From Bartonella tribocorum (GTDB lineage: Bacteria > Pseudomonadota > Alphaproteobacteria > Rhizobiales > Rhizobiaceae): a DNA stretch of 37,154 bases. Position 1 is the stretch's first letter. Each line of letters starts with the position of its first letter. Positions 27,299 through 36,015 of the stretch are shown here, piece after piece. Both the position numbers and the translations under genes were made by a program. Where the stretch lies: contig NZ_NJPP01000002.1 in assembly GCF_002778015.1 (NCBI RefSeq), positions 1 to 37,154 on the forward strand, in the 5' to 3' direction. The notes under the pieces were generated by a model, which did no database searches, had not been told where the DNA came from, and saw nothing but the letters and a program-made list of their open reading frames with translations.

Positions 27299-28639
27299 TC
27301 ATAGGGGGATATCAAGAATAGCGCGTAATCCCCCCAGAGGGCTCTTATCTAATTGTATGTTACCCCCATGTCTGCGTGCTATGTCTTGGGCAATAGAAAG
27401 ACCAAGTCCTGTTCCACTTGCATCTTGATTTCGTGCTTTATCAATTCTGAAAAAAGGTTTAAAAACTTCTGTACGCATGTTTTTATGAATTCCAGGTCCA
27501 TCATCGTCGATAATTAATATAAAAGATTCTTGTTGAGAGTTGGCTGTTAATTTAACGCTCGTGCCGTAACAAAATGCATTTGAGACAAGATTGCTAACCA
27601 AACGTGTGAAAGCACGGGGGCGTACTTGTATTTGTGTCGGGCCTTCAATAGTGTAAGAAAATTGACGTTTGTGAAGATGAGCATCGGCGGAGAATTTTTG
27701 CATAAGAGTATTTAAATCAAAGGTCTTGACATTTTCACTTCCTTCGCCACGGGCAAAAGAAAGATAATCTTCTAACATATTTTGCATATCATTGACATCT
27801 TGCTCAAGCGGTTTAATATCAAAATCAGTATTTACTAATGCTAGCTGAAGTTTAAACCGTGTAAGAATAGTTCTTAAATCATGACTTACACCTGAGAGCA
27901 TCATGGTGCGTTGTTCTATTTGCCGCTCAATACGTTTGCGCATGCGTAAAAAAGCAATGCCAGCACGACGAACCTCATCGGCTCCTTGTGGTTGAAATCC
28001 TTTTGGTAAAGGACGACCTCGTCCAAAACTTTCAGCCGCTTCGGCGAGTTGTTGAATAGGTTTAATTTGGTTGCGCAAGAAATAAATTGCTATCAGCAAT
28101 AAAACAAGGGCTGTTCCTACCATCCAGCTTAAAAAAATAGCGGTATTAGAAGCATAAGCTTGGCTGCGTGGAGCAAAAACGCGCAAGATGTTGTGACCAA
28201 GATGGATACGGATTTCAACCAGATCAGAATCCCCTACGGTATCAATCCAGAAGGGACGATTGATTTGGCGGGTGATTTCTTCACTGAGAAAATAATCAAG
28301 AATTGCAAAAAATGGTTTAGGTCCTGGAGGAGGTAAGGGGGCAGGAGAGAGAATAGAAATGTTTAACCCCATACGTTGTTGTGCAATACGTTTGATATCT
28401 TCATAGTTATCTTGCTGCGGATATGTTTCAATAATATCAATAATGGCTGAAATATCATGTACGACAGCCGTTGAAAGACGCTCAGTTACTATTTGCCAAT
28501 GACGTTCCATAAAGACGTAAGCAATGACCGTTTGCAGAAGGACCATGAGAGCGATAATAATGATCAAAGAGCGGGCATAAAGCCGTTTAGGCATCTTTTT
28601 CGTTAACCATCGAAAAAAAAATCTTAAAGCTTTGATCAT
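27299..28639 (-). CDS. Sensor histidine kinase, EnvZ-like
   Basis: Inner-membrane sensor kinase, 446 residues. Order: membrane helix (about 24-44), periplasmic sensor loop (about 45-163, with a Pro-rich PAPLPPPGPKP patch), second helix (about 166-188), HAMP linker (about 189-242), dimerisation/phosphoacceptor helix GVSHDLRTILTRF with H253, N box NLVSNAFCYG, G1 DDGPGI and G2 GTGLGLS. All catalytic boxes are intact. It starts 8 nt after the stop of the response-regulator gene, so they form one operon. The architecture is that of EnvZ. The signal is unknown; given the neighbourhood and family, envelope or host-derived cues are plausible but not shown. Confidence 0.93.
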   Translation of the reverse strand: MIKALRFFFRWLTKKMPKRLYARSLIIIIALMVLLQTVIAYVFMERHWQIVTERLSTAVVHDISAIIDIIETYPQQDNYEDIKRIAQQRMGLNISILSPAPLPPPGPKPFFAILDYFLSEEITRQINRPFWIDTVGDSDLVEIRIHLGHNILRVFAPRSQAYASNTAIFLSWMVGTALVLLLIAIYFLRNQIKPIQQLAEAAESFGRGRPLPKGFQPQGADEVRRAGIAFLRMRKRIERQIEQRTMMLSGVSHDLRTILTRFKLQLALVNTDFDIKPLEQDVNDMQNMLEDYLSFARGEGSENVKTFDLNTLMQKFSADAHLHKRQFSYTIEGPTQIQVRPRAFTRLVSNLVSNAFCYGTSVKLTANSQQESFILIIDDDGPGIHKNMRTEVFKPFFRIDKARNQDASGTGLGLSIAQDIARRHGGNIQLDKSPLGGLRAILDIPL

Positions 28640-28647
28640 TCTTATGC

Positions 28648-29352
28648 CTATTCAATTGAGAGTTTATACCCTATTCCTCGCACGGTTTGAAGCCATATAG
28701 GCAGTGCTGGATTTTTTTCTATTTTACGACGAAGGCGGTTAATTTGTACATCAATAGCACGTTCCCCGATCGTATTGTCATCCATTGCAAATTGATGACG
28801 TGGGATGATACCCCCTGCATTTTCGGCAAAAATAACCATCATTTTTTGTTCTTTATCGGTTAATTTAATAATTTCTCCTCCCCTTTTGAGTTCGCGTCGT
28901 GAAATCGAAAATATATAAGGTCCAAAAACGATTTGCTCAATTTTGGGTTGGCTAAGGGACAAACCTCGTCGTAAAATGGCGTTGATGCGAAGGAGAAGTT
29001 CACGAGGATCAAATGGTTTAGCCAGATAATCATCTGCGCCTGCTTCTAGTCCACGGATACGATTGTCTGTTTCTGATAAAGCCGTTAGCATGAGGATAGG
29101 AACCTCTTTTGTTTGTCGGAGTGAATGGGTAAGGCTGATACCGTTTTCGCCAGGCATCATGACATCAACGATAAGGAGATCAAAATCTAAACGTGCCAAC
29201 AGTCGTCTTGCTTCATTGGCATTGGCTGAAACTGAAACACGAAATCCATTTTTAATGAGAAACTGAAATAAAAGATTGCGAATACGTGTATCATCATCAA
29301 TCACAAGAAGGTGAGGGGCATCGTCACACAAAACTTGAACGTGATTGGTCAT
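28648..29352 (-). CDS. OmpR-family response regulator
   Basis: DNA-binding partner of the kinase gene that follows. The 234-residue product has a receiver domain with acidic pocket DD (19-20), phosphoacceptor D63 in LLIVDVMMPGENG and the conserved Lys in DYLAKPFD. The C-terminal winged helix (about 140-234) ends in GERAIDVQINRLRRKIE and RGIGYKL, as in OmpR/PhoB. Length is normal. It is divergent from the MBL-hydrolase gene across about 150 bp containing a short inverted repeat, AAGGAA-N3-TTCCTT (29439-29453), a possible operator. Similar alphaproteobacterial regulators are named OmpR or PetR; the sequence alone does not decide. Confidence 0.93.
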   Translation of the reverse strand: MTNHVQVLCDDAPHLLVIDDDTRIRNLLFQFLIKNGFRVSVSANANEARRLLARLDFDLLIVDVMMPGENGISLTHSLRQTKEVPILMLTALSETDNRIRGLEAGADDYLAKPFDPRELLLRINAILRRGLSLSQPKIEQIVFGPYIFSISRRELKRGGEIIKLTDKEQKMMVIFAENAGGIIPRHQFAMDDNTIGERAIDVQINRLRRKIEKNPALPIWLQTVRGIGYKLSIE

Positions 29353-29504
29353 TTTTCAAAACCTTTAAATTATTTTTTCAAAAAATTTAACTTTACATAA
29401 GTTGCATAGAGCTGTCGAGCAGGCTATCCTATAGAAGAAAGGAAATATTCCTTGTAAGCTTGCAGAAAGTAAGCGTGAAAAGATTTGCTTTTAAAAAGGA
29501 TTTC

Positions 29505-30155
29505 ATGAGTCATTTTCGTGTACATATTATTCCGGTTACGCCTTTTCAGCAAAATTGTACTCTGCTTTTTGATAAAGAACAAAAAGTAGGGGTTTTAGTG
29601 GATCCTGGTGGAGATTGGCTTCGAATTCAAGACGTCATTAAAAAAGAGGGTATTATCGTTGAAGCGATTTGGGTAACCCATGGTCATTTTGATCATGTGG
29701 GGGCGGCAATGCAAGCAAAAGAAGCCCTTGGCGTTAAAATTATCGGTTCACATTGCGATGATAAGCCTGTAATGGATGCTGTGGTTGAGAGTGCAAGAAG
29801 CTATGGTATCACGGATGCTTCTGTTTGTATTCCTGATCAATGGTTGGAAGATGGTGATAGTGTCCATTTTTCTGAACACGTATTTAGGGTTTTTCATACA
29901 CCGGGGCATTCTCCTGGTCATGTTATTTATTTTAATGAAAAAGAACGTTTTGCTTTACTGGGGGATGTTCTCTTTCGTGGTTCTATTGGACGTACAGATT
30001 TCCCTTTTTGTTCTCGTGCAAAATTGATGAGATCACTTCGAGAAAAGGTTTTACCTTTAGGAGATGACGTTCGTTTTATTTGTGGGCACGGCCCTGGAAG
30101 TCATCTAGGCTATGAGCGTCAGAGGAATCCTTTTCTTCAAGAGCTTAATACATGA
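29505..30155 (+). CDS. MBL-fold metallo-hydrolase, glyoxalase II-like
   Basis: Predicted zinc hydrolase of the metallo-beta-lactamase fold. From the chosen ATG it has 216 residues. The metal motif THGHFDHVGA and the second-site HTPGHSPGH are complete, with FALLGDVLF supplying the bridging Asp and CGHGPGS the last His. It resembles the short glyoxalase-II-like group, which hydrolyses thioesters such as S-lactoylglutathione; the substrate is uncertain. An upstream TTG at 29460 could add 15 residues, but AAAAGGA just before 29505 and family alignment favour the later ATG. Its stop codon is the first part of a large palindromic terminator. Confidence 0.92.
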   Translation: MSHFRVHIIPVTPFQQNCTLLFDKEQKVGVLVDPGGDWLRIQDVIKKEGIIVEAIWVTHGHFDHVGAAMQAKEALGVKIIGSHCDDKPVMDAVVESARSYGITDASVCIPDQWLEDGDSVHFSEHVFRVFHTPGHSPGHVIYFNEKERFALLGDVLFRGSIGRTDFPFCSRAKLMRSLREKVLPLGDDVRFICGHGPGSHLGYERQRNPFLQELNT

Positions 30156-30186
30156 CCCAAAAACGCTTTAAAGCGTTTTTGGGTCA
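30153..30186. terminator. 34-bp perfect palindrome, likely bidirectional terminator
   Basis: Two 17-base arms (TGACCCAAAAACGCTTT and its exact reverse complement) meet without a spacer between 30169 and 30170. The TGA stop of the MBL gene forms the first three bases. Position between two convergent genes suggests termination both ways; the T runs lie inside the stem, so efficiency is uncertain. Confidence 0.65.
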
Positions 30187-30215
30187 CTTAAAGTCTTTTT
30201 AGCAAAGCAAAAATA

Positions 30216-30938
30216 TTAGTTCAATGGAGCATGACAAAAGTGATCTTGTCCATCATAGCCTCGAAAAGTACCTGTTTTGGGATTAAATGAACGGTATCTT
30301 TTCTGGCAATATTGAAACCAGCCACGAGTCCATGGTTGCTGGAGCGGTTGGTATGAGGCCGTTGACTGGGTTTCATAAACGATTTGGGTTTGAGGAGCTT
30401 GTTGATACACCACTTGCGGAACCTCTTGATACACGACCTGCCTTTGTGGCATGGGTTGGTAGATAATTTGTGGCTGCTCTGGTTTTTTGAAAACATTGCC
30501 AAGCACTGCTCCAGCTGCAAGACCAAGAATACCTGCTGCTAAAGCATCTCCTGAGTTATTGGGCGTTACATGATGCTGATGTATATGATGATGTGTTGTT
30601 TTTTTGTGCTCTACATAACGATATGTTTTCCGTTCAACACGATGATGATGTTGTTCTCGCCTTTTATGGTCAACATGGCGGTGAGGATGAGAATGAGAAG
30701 AATGATGTCTTTCAACAGTAGAGCGGCTGCTAGAACTATAAGAAGGGAAATGCGGATTTATTCCTTTCTTCAAATTTTCTATGTGCCTATCTACACTGCT
30801 TTTCATATCATTCATTTGCTTCTCAATATAATTTCCACTATGCATCCATTGGCTATTTGCAAGCGCTGTACTTATTGGCGCCAAAATAGTTGCTACTGAT
30901 ACCGCTGATAATACCGCTAATTTACTAGATTCTCTCAT
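30216..30938 (-). CDS. BA14K-family exported protein, His-rich
   Basis: Exported protein of 240 residues from the chosen ATG (MRESSK), which has AAGGAG 8 nt upstream; an ATG at 30983 would add 15 residues without support. A signal peptide ends near ALA-NS (residue 28). A His-rich segment follows: 17 His in residues 78-123. Next come a Gly/Ala hydrophobic stretch (about 132-149, glycine-zipper-like), imperfect Tyr/Gln/Pro repeats (PQxxVVYQ type, about 155-190), and a C-terminal BA14K-type domain with YCQKRYRSFNPKTGTFRGYDG. BA14K was first described as an immunoreactive, lectin-like Brucella antigen. An envelope role is likely; metal binding by the His segment is inference. Confidence 0.88.
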   Translation of the reverse strand: MRESSKLAVLSAVSVATILAPISTALANSQWMHSGNYIEKQMNDMKSSVDRHIENLKKGINPHFPSYSSSSRSTVERHHSSHSHPHRHVDHKRREQHHHRVERKTYRYVEHKKTTHHHIHQHHVTPNNSGDALAAGILGLAAGAVLGNVFKKPEQPQIIYQPMPQRQVVYQEVPQVVYQQAPQTQIVYETQSTASYQPLQQPWTRGWFQYCQKRYRSFNPKTGTFRGYDGQDHFCHAPLN

Positions 30939-32465
30939 AGCGACACTCCTTAACTTAAATTCACATTCTTTTACATCATACATGTGACAAACTGAATATA
31001 ACCTGAACGACTTTTGATTTTATTTTGACACAACGCATACAGAATGATCTGGTTGACAAAAAATGATAAAATAAACAACAAATAAAAATCACTTTTCATA
31101 AAAGAAATACTCTAATTGATGTTAGTTGACTAAAACTACTTTATAAAATCTCATTTTTTATAAGAGTAACAAAACTTTTTGTTGAATAGATAGTTCTTGC
31201 ATTAATTAATTCCAACTTAAAAAACAAAATATTATTATATGCTATTATAAACCTATCCTATTATAATAAGGAGATATGGTATTTTTTTGACAAGATAAAT
31301 CTTTTCGGTAGACGTGTAAAAAAATTAATGTGCAATGCGTTTTTCTTTAGAAATTTGCGATTTTTTGCAGCAAAGAGCAAATGGTTATCGTAAAGATTTT
31401 TATAATGAGGTTTTCGTATCTATTTTACTGCGATATTATTTATATATTTTCTAAATTTTTTTGTTGTTTTCATGAATAGAGAGCTGGTAGAAAAAGAAAT
31501 GCTTTGGAGAAAAAATTTAAGAATCCTATTGTTTATTTTTGTGGATTTATTCCTCAAATTTTTAAATATATTAAACGAGTATATTTTTTGGTTTATAAAA
31601 ATAATACCCTATGGAGGTATAAAAATAAAAAATAGCTTCCATCTTGAGTGTGCTTTTAAAATTTGGCTTTACGGTTTTCAAAAGCATTTACGTGCAATTT
31701 TTTTAATGAAATATTATATATTGCTTTAAGCTATTGTTCTATAGTTTTTTCAAGGATATGTTTTTATGTAAAATAAATTGTGAATTCGCGCACTGATTAA
31801 AAAATATTCTTTGTTTTTCCCAAACTTATTTCGGGATATTACTTGTGAATAGTATGCAGCATCATCTTTACACTTAATAAAGAGACAATGGTGATGACAT
31901 CATTATATTTTATGAGCTCTTCATTTTGCTATCAATCTTGGCATTGAGATAGTTTAGAAGGGATGAAAACTTTTTTAATGAGTTTTATCTCAATGCACGT
32001 TATTTTTATCAGGTGTCGGGCGTTTTTTTATTTTATTATAAACAGATTTGAAATGAGAAAATCTTACAGTGCTTTTGGTTCTTATACACGATGAAAAACC
32101 GTATTAATTTGTTATTTTTGATTGAGAGTTTAGAAGTGTGGTTAGAAAAGCTTATAGCTTTTCAGTATAATATATTAAAAAAATTATCTAAAAAGATTCA
32201 TATTTGAAGTTTTTTAAAGTATTCTTTTTTCATTATATGAGACATTTTTATTGAGGGGTATCGTATATTTTTGTTTATGCGTATTTCGTATGGGTTTTCA
32301 GAAATTCAAAGGTTTATTTGAGAGCCTTTGGGGTTTTTAGATTATTTGTTGGGCAAAATTTTTCTTTTTTTATTTGTTAAAATATTGCTATCTATGGATG
32401 AACCTTCGTGATCAAGATTTTGTTACGTAAGAGTTAATGGGATTATGGGCAGAGTGTTTCCTATG
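30939..32465. other. 1.5-kb region without a convincing gene
   Basis: The largest gap of the window, very AT-rich. An 85-codon plus frame at 31472-31729 lacks a ribosome binding site and resembles nothing known. At 31276 an ATG just after AAGGAG stops after four codons at a T7 run; removing one T would open 39 codons, so a decayed gene is possible. The BA14K promoter must lie at the left end on minus. No repeat array or RNA gene was seen. Confidence 0.45.
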
Positions 32466-34601
32466 CTATTTTAAGGGGGCATCTACGATTGCGAGTTCTA
32501 TTTTCTGGAGTTGTTTTATTTCATCACGAAGTCGTGCTGCTTCTTCAAAATTAAGATCTTCAGCTGCTTTACGCATTGATTTTTCCAGAGATTGAATATG
32601 GTTTGCTAAATTGTTCCGATCCATATTATTTTGTATGATAAAATTGGGAATATTTGTAAGAGTTTGATGATTTTCGCTTCCTGCATTGAGAATATCGTCG
32701 ATATTTTTTTTGATACTGGTTGGTGTAATATTGTGCTCTTTATTGTAGGTTATTTGTTTTTGTCGACGTCTTTGTGTTTCTTGTAAAGCACGTTCTATAG
32801 AGCCTGTAATTATATCCGCATAAAGAATAACGCGACCATCTACATTGCGTGCGGCACGACCGATGGTTTGTACGAGCGAGGTTTCTGAGCGCAAAAACCC
32901 TTCTTTATCGGCATCTAGTATGGCAACAAAACCGCATTCTGGAATATCCAAACCTTCTCGAAGGAGGTTGATCCCAATGAGAACATCAAAGGTACCAAGC
33001 CGCAGATCACGAAGAATTTCAATACGTTCTAATGTATCAATATCGGAATGCATATAGCGTACGCGAATACCTTGTTCGTGGAGATATTCCGTTAAATCTT
33101 CGGCCATACGCTTGGTAAGGACTGTGACCAATGTACGGTAGCCTTTTTGAATTGTTTTACGAATTTCATTGACAACATCATCGACTTGAGTGCGTGCTGG
33201 ACGAATTTCTGTTTCTGGATCAACAAGCCCTGTTGGGCGAATAATTTGTTCAGCAAAAATACCATGGGATTGTTCTATTTCCCAGCGTCCAGGTGTTGCG
33301 GAGACAGCAATTGTTTGTGGGCGCATAGCATCCCATTCTTCAAAGCGCAAAGGACGATTATCCATACAGGAAGGGAGGCGAAAACCATATTCTGCTAGAG
33401 TGGCTTTTCTGCGAAAGTCACCGCGATACATGCCACCAATTTGGGGAATCGTTACATGGCTTTCATCGATAAAAACAAGAGCATTGAGGGGAATATATTC
33501 GAATAAGGTTGGCGGTGGTTCACCAGGATTTCGTCCTGTTAAATAACGTGAATAATTTTCAATTCCCGGACATGAACCCGTTGTTTCTAACATTTCTAAA
33601 TCAAATATTGTACGCTGTTCTAAGCGTTGTGCTTCTAAAAGACGTCCAGCAGCATTCAATTCATCAAGACGTTGAACGAGCTCTTTTTTGATGGCTTTCA
33701 TTGCTTGATTTAATGTTGGTCGTGGTATTACATAGTGTGAATTGGCGTAAATCTTAATAGATTGAAGATCTCCTGTTTTTTGTCCCGTTAGAGGATCAAA
33801 TTCGGTAATTTTTTCTACTTCATCGCCAAAGAGCGAGATACGCCAAGCACGATCTTCAAGGTGAACAGGAAAAATTTCAATGGTATCTCCTCGCACACGA
33901 AAGGAACCACGAGTGAAGTTTATATCTTGTCGATAATACTGTTGAGAGACTAAATCAGCCAAGAGTTTTCGTTGATTGAGTTTTTCCCCTTTTTCTATTT
34001 GGAAGGTCATGGCCGTATAGGTTTCTACGGAACCAATTCCGTAGATACAGGAGACAGATGCGACGATGATAACGTCATCACGCTCTAAGACGGCACGTGT
34101 TGCAGCATGGCGCATCCGATCGATTTGTTCATTAATAGAAGATTCTTTTTCAATGTAAGTGTCAGAGCGTGCAACATAGGCTTCTGGTTGATAATAATCG
34201 TAATAAGAAACAAAATATTCAACAGCATTGTGCGGAAAAAAGTTTTTAAATTCCCCATAAAGCTGGGCTGCTAAAGTTTTATTGGGGGCTAAAATGAGAG
34301 CTGGACGTTGTGTTTTTTCAATGACTTTCGCCATCGTATAGGTTTTTCCTGAGCCAGTAACTCCTAAAAGCACTTGTGTGCGTTCATTTTTTTCAATTCC
34401 CTCCACCAGAGTTTTAATGGCTTGAGGCTGATCTCCCGCCGGTTTAAAGGGTGTTTCGAGCTGAAATGGAATACCACCTTCAGATTTTTCAGGAGGAATA
34501 GGGCGGTGAGGTGTCCATAATGCACCATTCTTAAAAAGAGGATTACCTGAAGCAATGAGAGCAGAAAGAGCTTCTACGGTTGCAGTAACACCATTTTTCA
34601 T
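32466..34601 (-). CDS. uvrB: Excinuclease ABC subunit B
   Basis: Damage-verifying helicase-like ATPase of nucleotide excision repair; works with UvrA and UvrC. The chosen start gives 711 residues. Counting from the ATG at 34631, ten codons earlier: Walker A GVTGSGKT (90-97), the beta-hairpin region [10 protein letters not shown] (144-153), DESH (389-392), helicase motif [12 protein letters not shown], and a C-terminal UVR motif (about 675-710, [11 protein letters not shown]) that contacts UvrC. 34601 is preferred because AAAGGA lies 7 nt upstream, while the earlier ATG has no site. The N-terminal [15 protein letters not shown] block before the core is a rhizobial extension. It is transcribed alone; no terminator was found downstream. 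Confidence 0.97.
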   Translation of the reverse strand: MKNGVTATVEALSALIASGNPLFKNGALWTPHRPIPPEKSEGGIPFQLETPFKPAGDQPQAIKTLVEGIEKNERTQVLLGVTGSGKTYTMAKVIEKTQRPALILAPNKTLAAQLYGEFKNFFPHNAVEYFVSYYDYYQPEAYVARSDTYIEKESSINEQIDRMRHAATRAVLERDDVIIVASVSCIYGIGSVETYTAMTFQIEKGEKLNQRKLLADLVSQQYYRQDINFTRGSFRVRGDTIEIFPVHLEDRAWRISLFGDEVEKITEFDPLTGQKTGDLQSIKIYANSHYVIPRPTLNQAMKAIKKELVQRLDELNAAGRLLEAQRLEQRTIFDLEMLETTGSCPGIENYSRYLTGRNPGEPPPTLFEYIPLNALVFIDESHVTIPQIGGMYRGDFRRKATLAEYGFRLPSCMDNRPLRFEEWDAMRPQTIAVSATPGRWEIEQSHGIFAEQIIRPTGLVDPETEIRPARTQVDDVVNEIRKTIQKGYRTLVTVLTKRMAEDLTEYLHEQGIRVRYMHSDIDTLERIEILRDLRLGTFDVLIGINLLREGLDIPECGFVAILDADKEGFLRSETSLVQTIGRAARNVDGRVILYADIITGSIERALQETQRRRQKQITYNKEHNITPTSIKKNIDDILNAGSENHQTLTNIPNFIIQNNMDRNNLANHIQSLEKSMRKAAEDLNFEEAARLRDEIKQLQKIELAIVDAPLK

Positions 34602-34874
34602 TGTTATATCCTTTGCTAGAAAAGTGCTCATAATTTTAAAGGGAATACGAATTTTTACAACTTCATTACGATAACAGCAAAACGTTATTGAACAGGTTCT
34701 TTTTTAGCTTACTGGAGTTTTCATGAAAATATTGATCAAGTTTTTTCTATGAGACGAATTCTCCGAAATGTTTCTTTGGAGGAGGCATATTTATAGTTAT
34801 TCGTGGATACTATTACATTCTTGCCATGATGATATTCAAGGGGGGTATAATGGCTGTTATGAGTTATATGTGGT

Positions 34875-34915
34875 ATGTTTTGGAACTAAAGACTATGATT
34901 TTGGAACTAAAGACA
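34875..34915. repeat. 21-bp tandem duplication at the SH3 gene end
   Basis: TTTTGGAACTAAAGAC occurs at 34878-34893 and 34899-34914, a period of 21 bp. On minus the unit keeps the reading frame, but a base difference at the junction makes TAG, so the SH3 protein stops between the copies. The second copy would otherwise add about ten residues before TAA. Confidence 0.75.
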
Positions 34916-35192
34916 TTGTATATGTATGATAAAGATCACTTCCATCTTTAAATGAAAGATAACGAGATGACACCCAACCTATTTGAGCGTTATATCGGAT
35001 ATGGCACCAATTTCCTTCACAATTTTTAACAAAAACCAATTCTCCAGCAGAGATTAAGCCACAAACTGCATACTGAGTACTGGGCCCTGTTCTAAAATTA
35101 AGATCTGTTGTCACAAAGGCATCTGCCGCCCTAGATAGTGTTGTGGCTAAAAAGAAAAGGCACAACATAAAAAAAATGACGAAAATTTTCAT
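34893..35192 (-). CDS. Secreted SH3 domain protein
   Basis: Small exported protein, 99 residues from the chosen Met. A signal peptide with a strong hydrophobic core (KIFVIFFMLCLFFLATTLS) ends in RAADA. A bacterial SH3 (SH3b, PF08239/PF06347-type) domain follows: DLNFRTGPSTQYAV, GLISAGELVFV and the closing NWCHIRYNAQIGWVSSRYL. Two Cys near the end may form a disulfide. Such proteins bind peptidoglycan or surface ligands; the target is unknown. An in-frame ATG at 35243 would put 17 charged residues ahead of the signal peptide and is unlikely. The last codons lie in a 21-bp tandem duplication whose junction supplies the stop. Confidence 0.85.
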   Translation of the reverse strand: MKIFVIFFMLCLFFLATTLSRAADAFVTTDLNFRTGPSTQYAVCGLISAGELVFVKNCEGNWCHIRYNAQIGWVSSRYLSFKDGSDLYHTYTMSLVPKS

Positions 35193-35402
35193 TTTTCTGC
35201 AAAGAAATTCTTTAGAAATTATCCTTCTCTCTTCGTATCTCATATGATTTTTTTGCTAGACTATGATAAAATAAACAAAATTACAATTCTTTCTTCTTTA
35301 TGCGACTTTAAGGAGGAGAGTGAAGTTTAACGTTTTAAACACCAAAATGAGATGTTTTAAACACTATTAGTGCATGTTTTGTTTCCTTTATTTATTTTTA
35401 GA

Positions 35403-35431
35403 TGGAAAAGAAGGGCACTGTACTATATAAT
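35403..35431 (+). promoter_or_regulatory. Candidate greA leader promoter
   Basis: A perfect -10 TATAAT (35426-35431) stands 17 bp after TGGAAA (35403-35408), a 4/6 match to TTGACA. Transcription would start near 35438, about 88 nt ahead of the greA ATG and directly before the terminator hairpin. Confidence 0.5.
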
Positions 35432-35449
35432 AGGAAAGATCGTAGTTTT

Positions 35450-35483
35450 CGGATTCCAAAAGTAATTTTGGAAGCCGTTTTTT
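35450..35483 (+). terminator. Intrinsic terminator in the greA leader
   Basis: Stem CGG-a-TTCCAAAA, loop GTAA, TTTTGGAA-g-CCG, then T6. It is a strong hairpin with a T tract, but no plus-strand gene lies upstream to end. Its place 43 bp before greA suggests attenuation of greA or the 3' end of a small leader RNA. Confidence 0.75.
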
Positions 35484-35525
35484 GTATTTTTATTAAACCT
35501 TCCGTGTAATAGAAAGGGACGGATT

Positions 35526-35999
35526 ATGGAAAAAGTTCCGATGACTACAGCGGGTTTTGAAAGTCTTAAAGAAGAGTTGCGTTGGCGTCAACAACAGGAA
35601 CGTCCACGAATTATTGAGGCAATTTCTGAGGCGCGTGCACATGGTGATTTGTCGGAAAACGCCGAGTATCACGCTGCTAAAGAAGCACAAAGTCATAATG
35701 AGGGGCGTATAAATGAGCTTGAAGATTATATCGCACGGGCAGAAGTTATAGATGTCTCTCGTCTTTCAGGCGACAAAATCAAGTTTGGAGCAACCATTAA
35801 ACTCTTGGATGAGGATACTGAAGAAAAAAAGGTGTATCAGATTGTAGGGGATCAAGAAGCTGATGTGAAAATTGGTAAAATCTCTATTTCTTCACCGATT
35901 GCTCGTGCACTCATTGGCAAGCAAGAGGGGGATGTGATTGAAGTGAATGCGCCTGGTGGTGCGCATAATTACGAAATCATTAAGGTTCAGTACATCTAA
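35526..35999 (+). CDS. greA: Transcription elongation factor GreA
   Basis: Rescues backtracked RNA polymerase by stimulating cleavage of the nascent RNA through the secondary channel. The 157-residue length is standard. The N-terminal coiled coil carries the two tip acids D41 and E44 in [17 protein letters not shown]; the C-terminal FKBP-like domain is recognisable by [15 protein letters not shown] and [14 protein letters not shown]. The start has AAGGGAC 6-8 nt upstream. A candidate promoter and terminator sit in its leader. It is followed after 16 bp by the LPS glycosyltransferase gene, a pairing also known in Sinorhizobium (greA-lpsB). Confidence 0.97.
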   Translation: MEKVPMTTAGFESLKEELRWRQQQERPRIIEAISEARAHGDLSENAEYHAAKEAQSHNEGRINELEDYIARAEVIDVSRLSGDKIKFGATIKLLDEDTEEKKVYQIVGDQEADVKIGKISISSPIARALIGKQEGDVIEVNAPGGAHNYEIIKVQYI

Positions 36000-36015
36000 A
36001 TATCTAAAGTGTTAT

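Noticed and set aside
31472-31729. 85-codon plus-strand frame with hydrophobic stretches
   Set aside because: No ribosome binding site. Hydrophobic Ile/Phe-rich translation is expected from AT-rich non-coding DNA.
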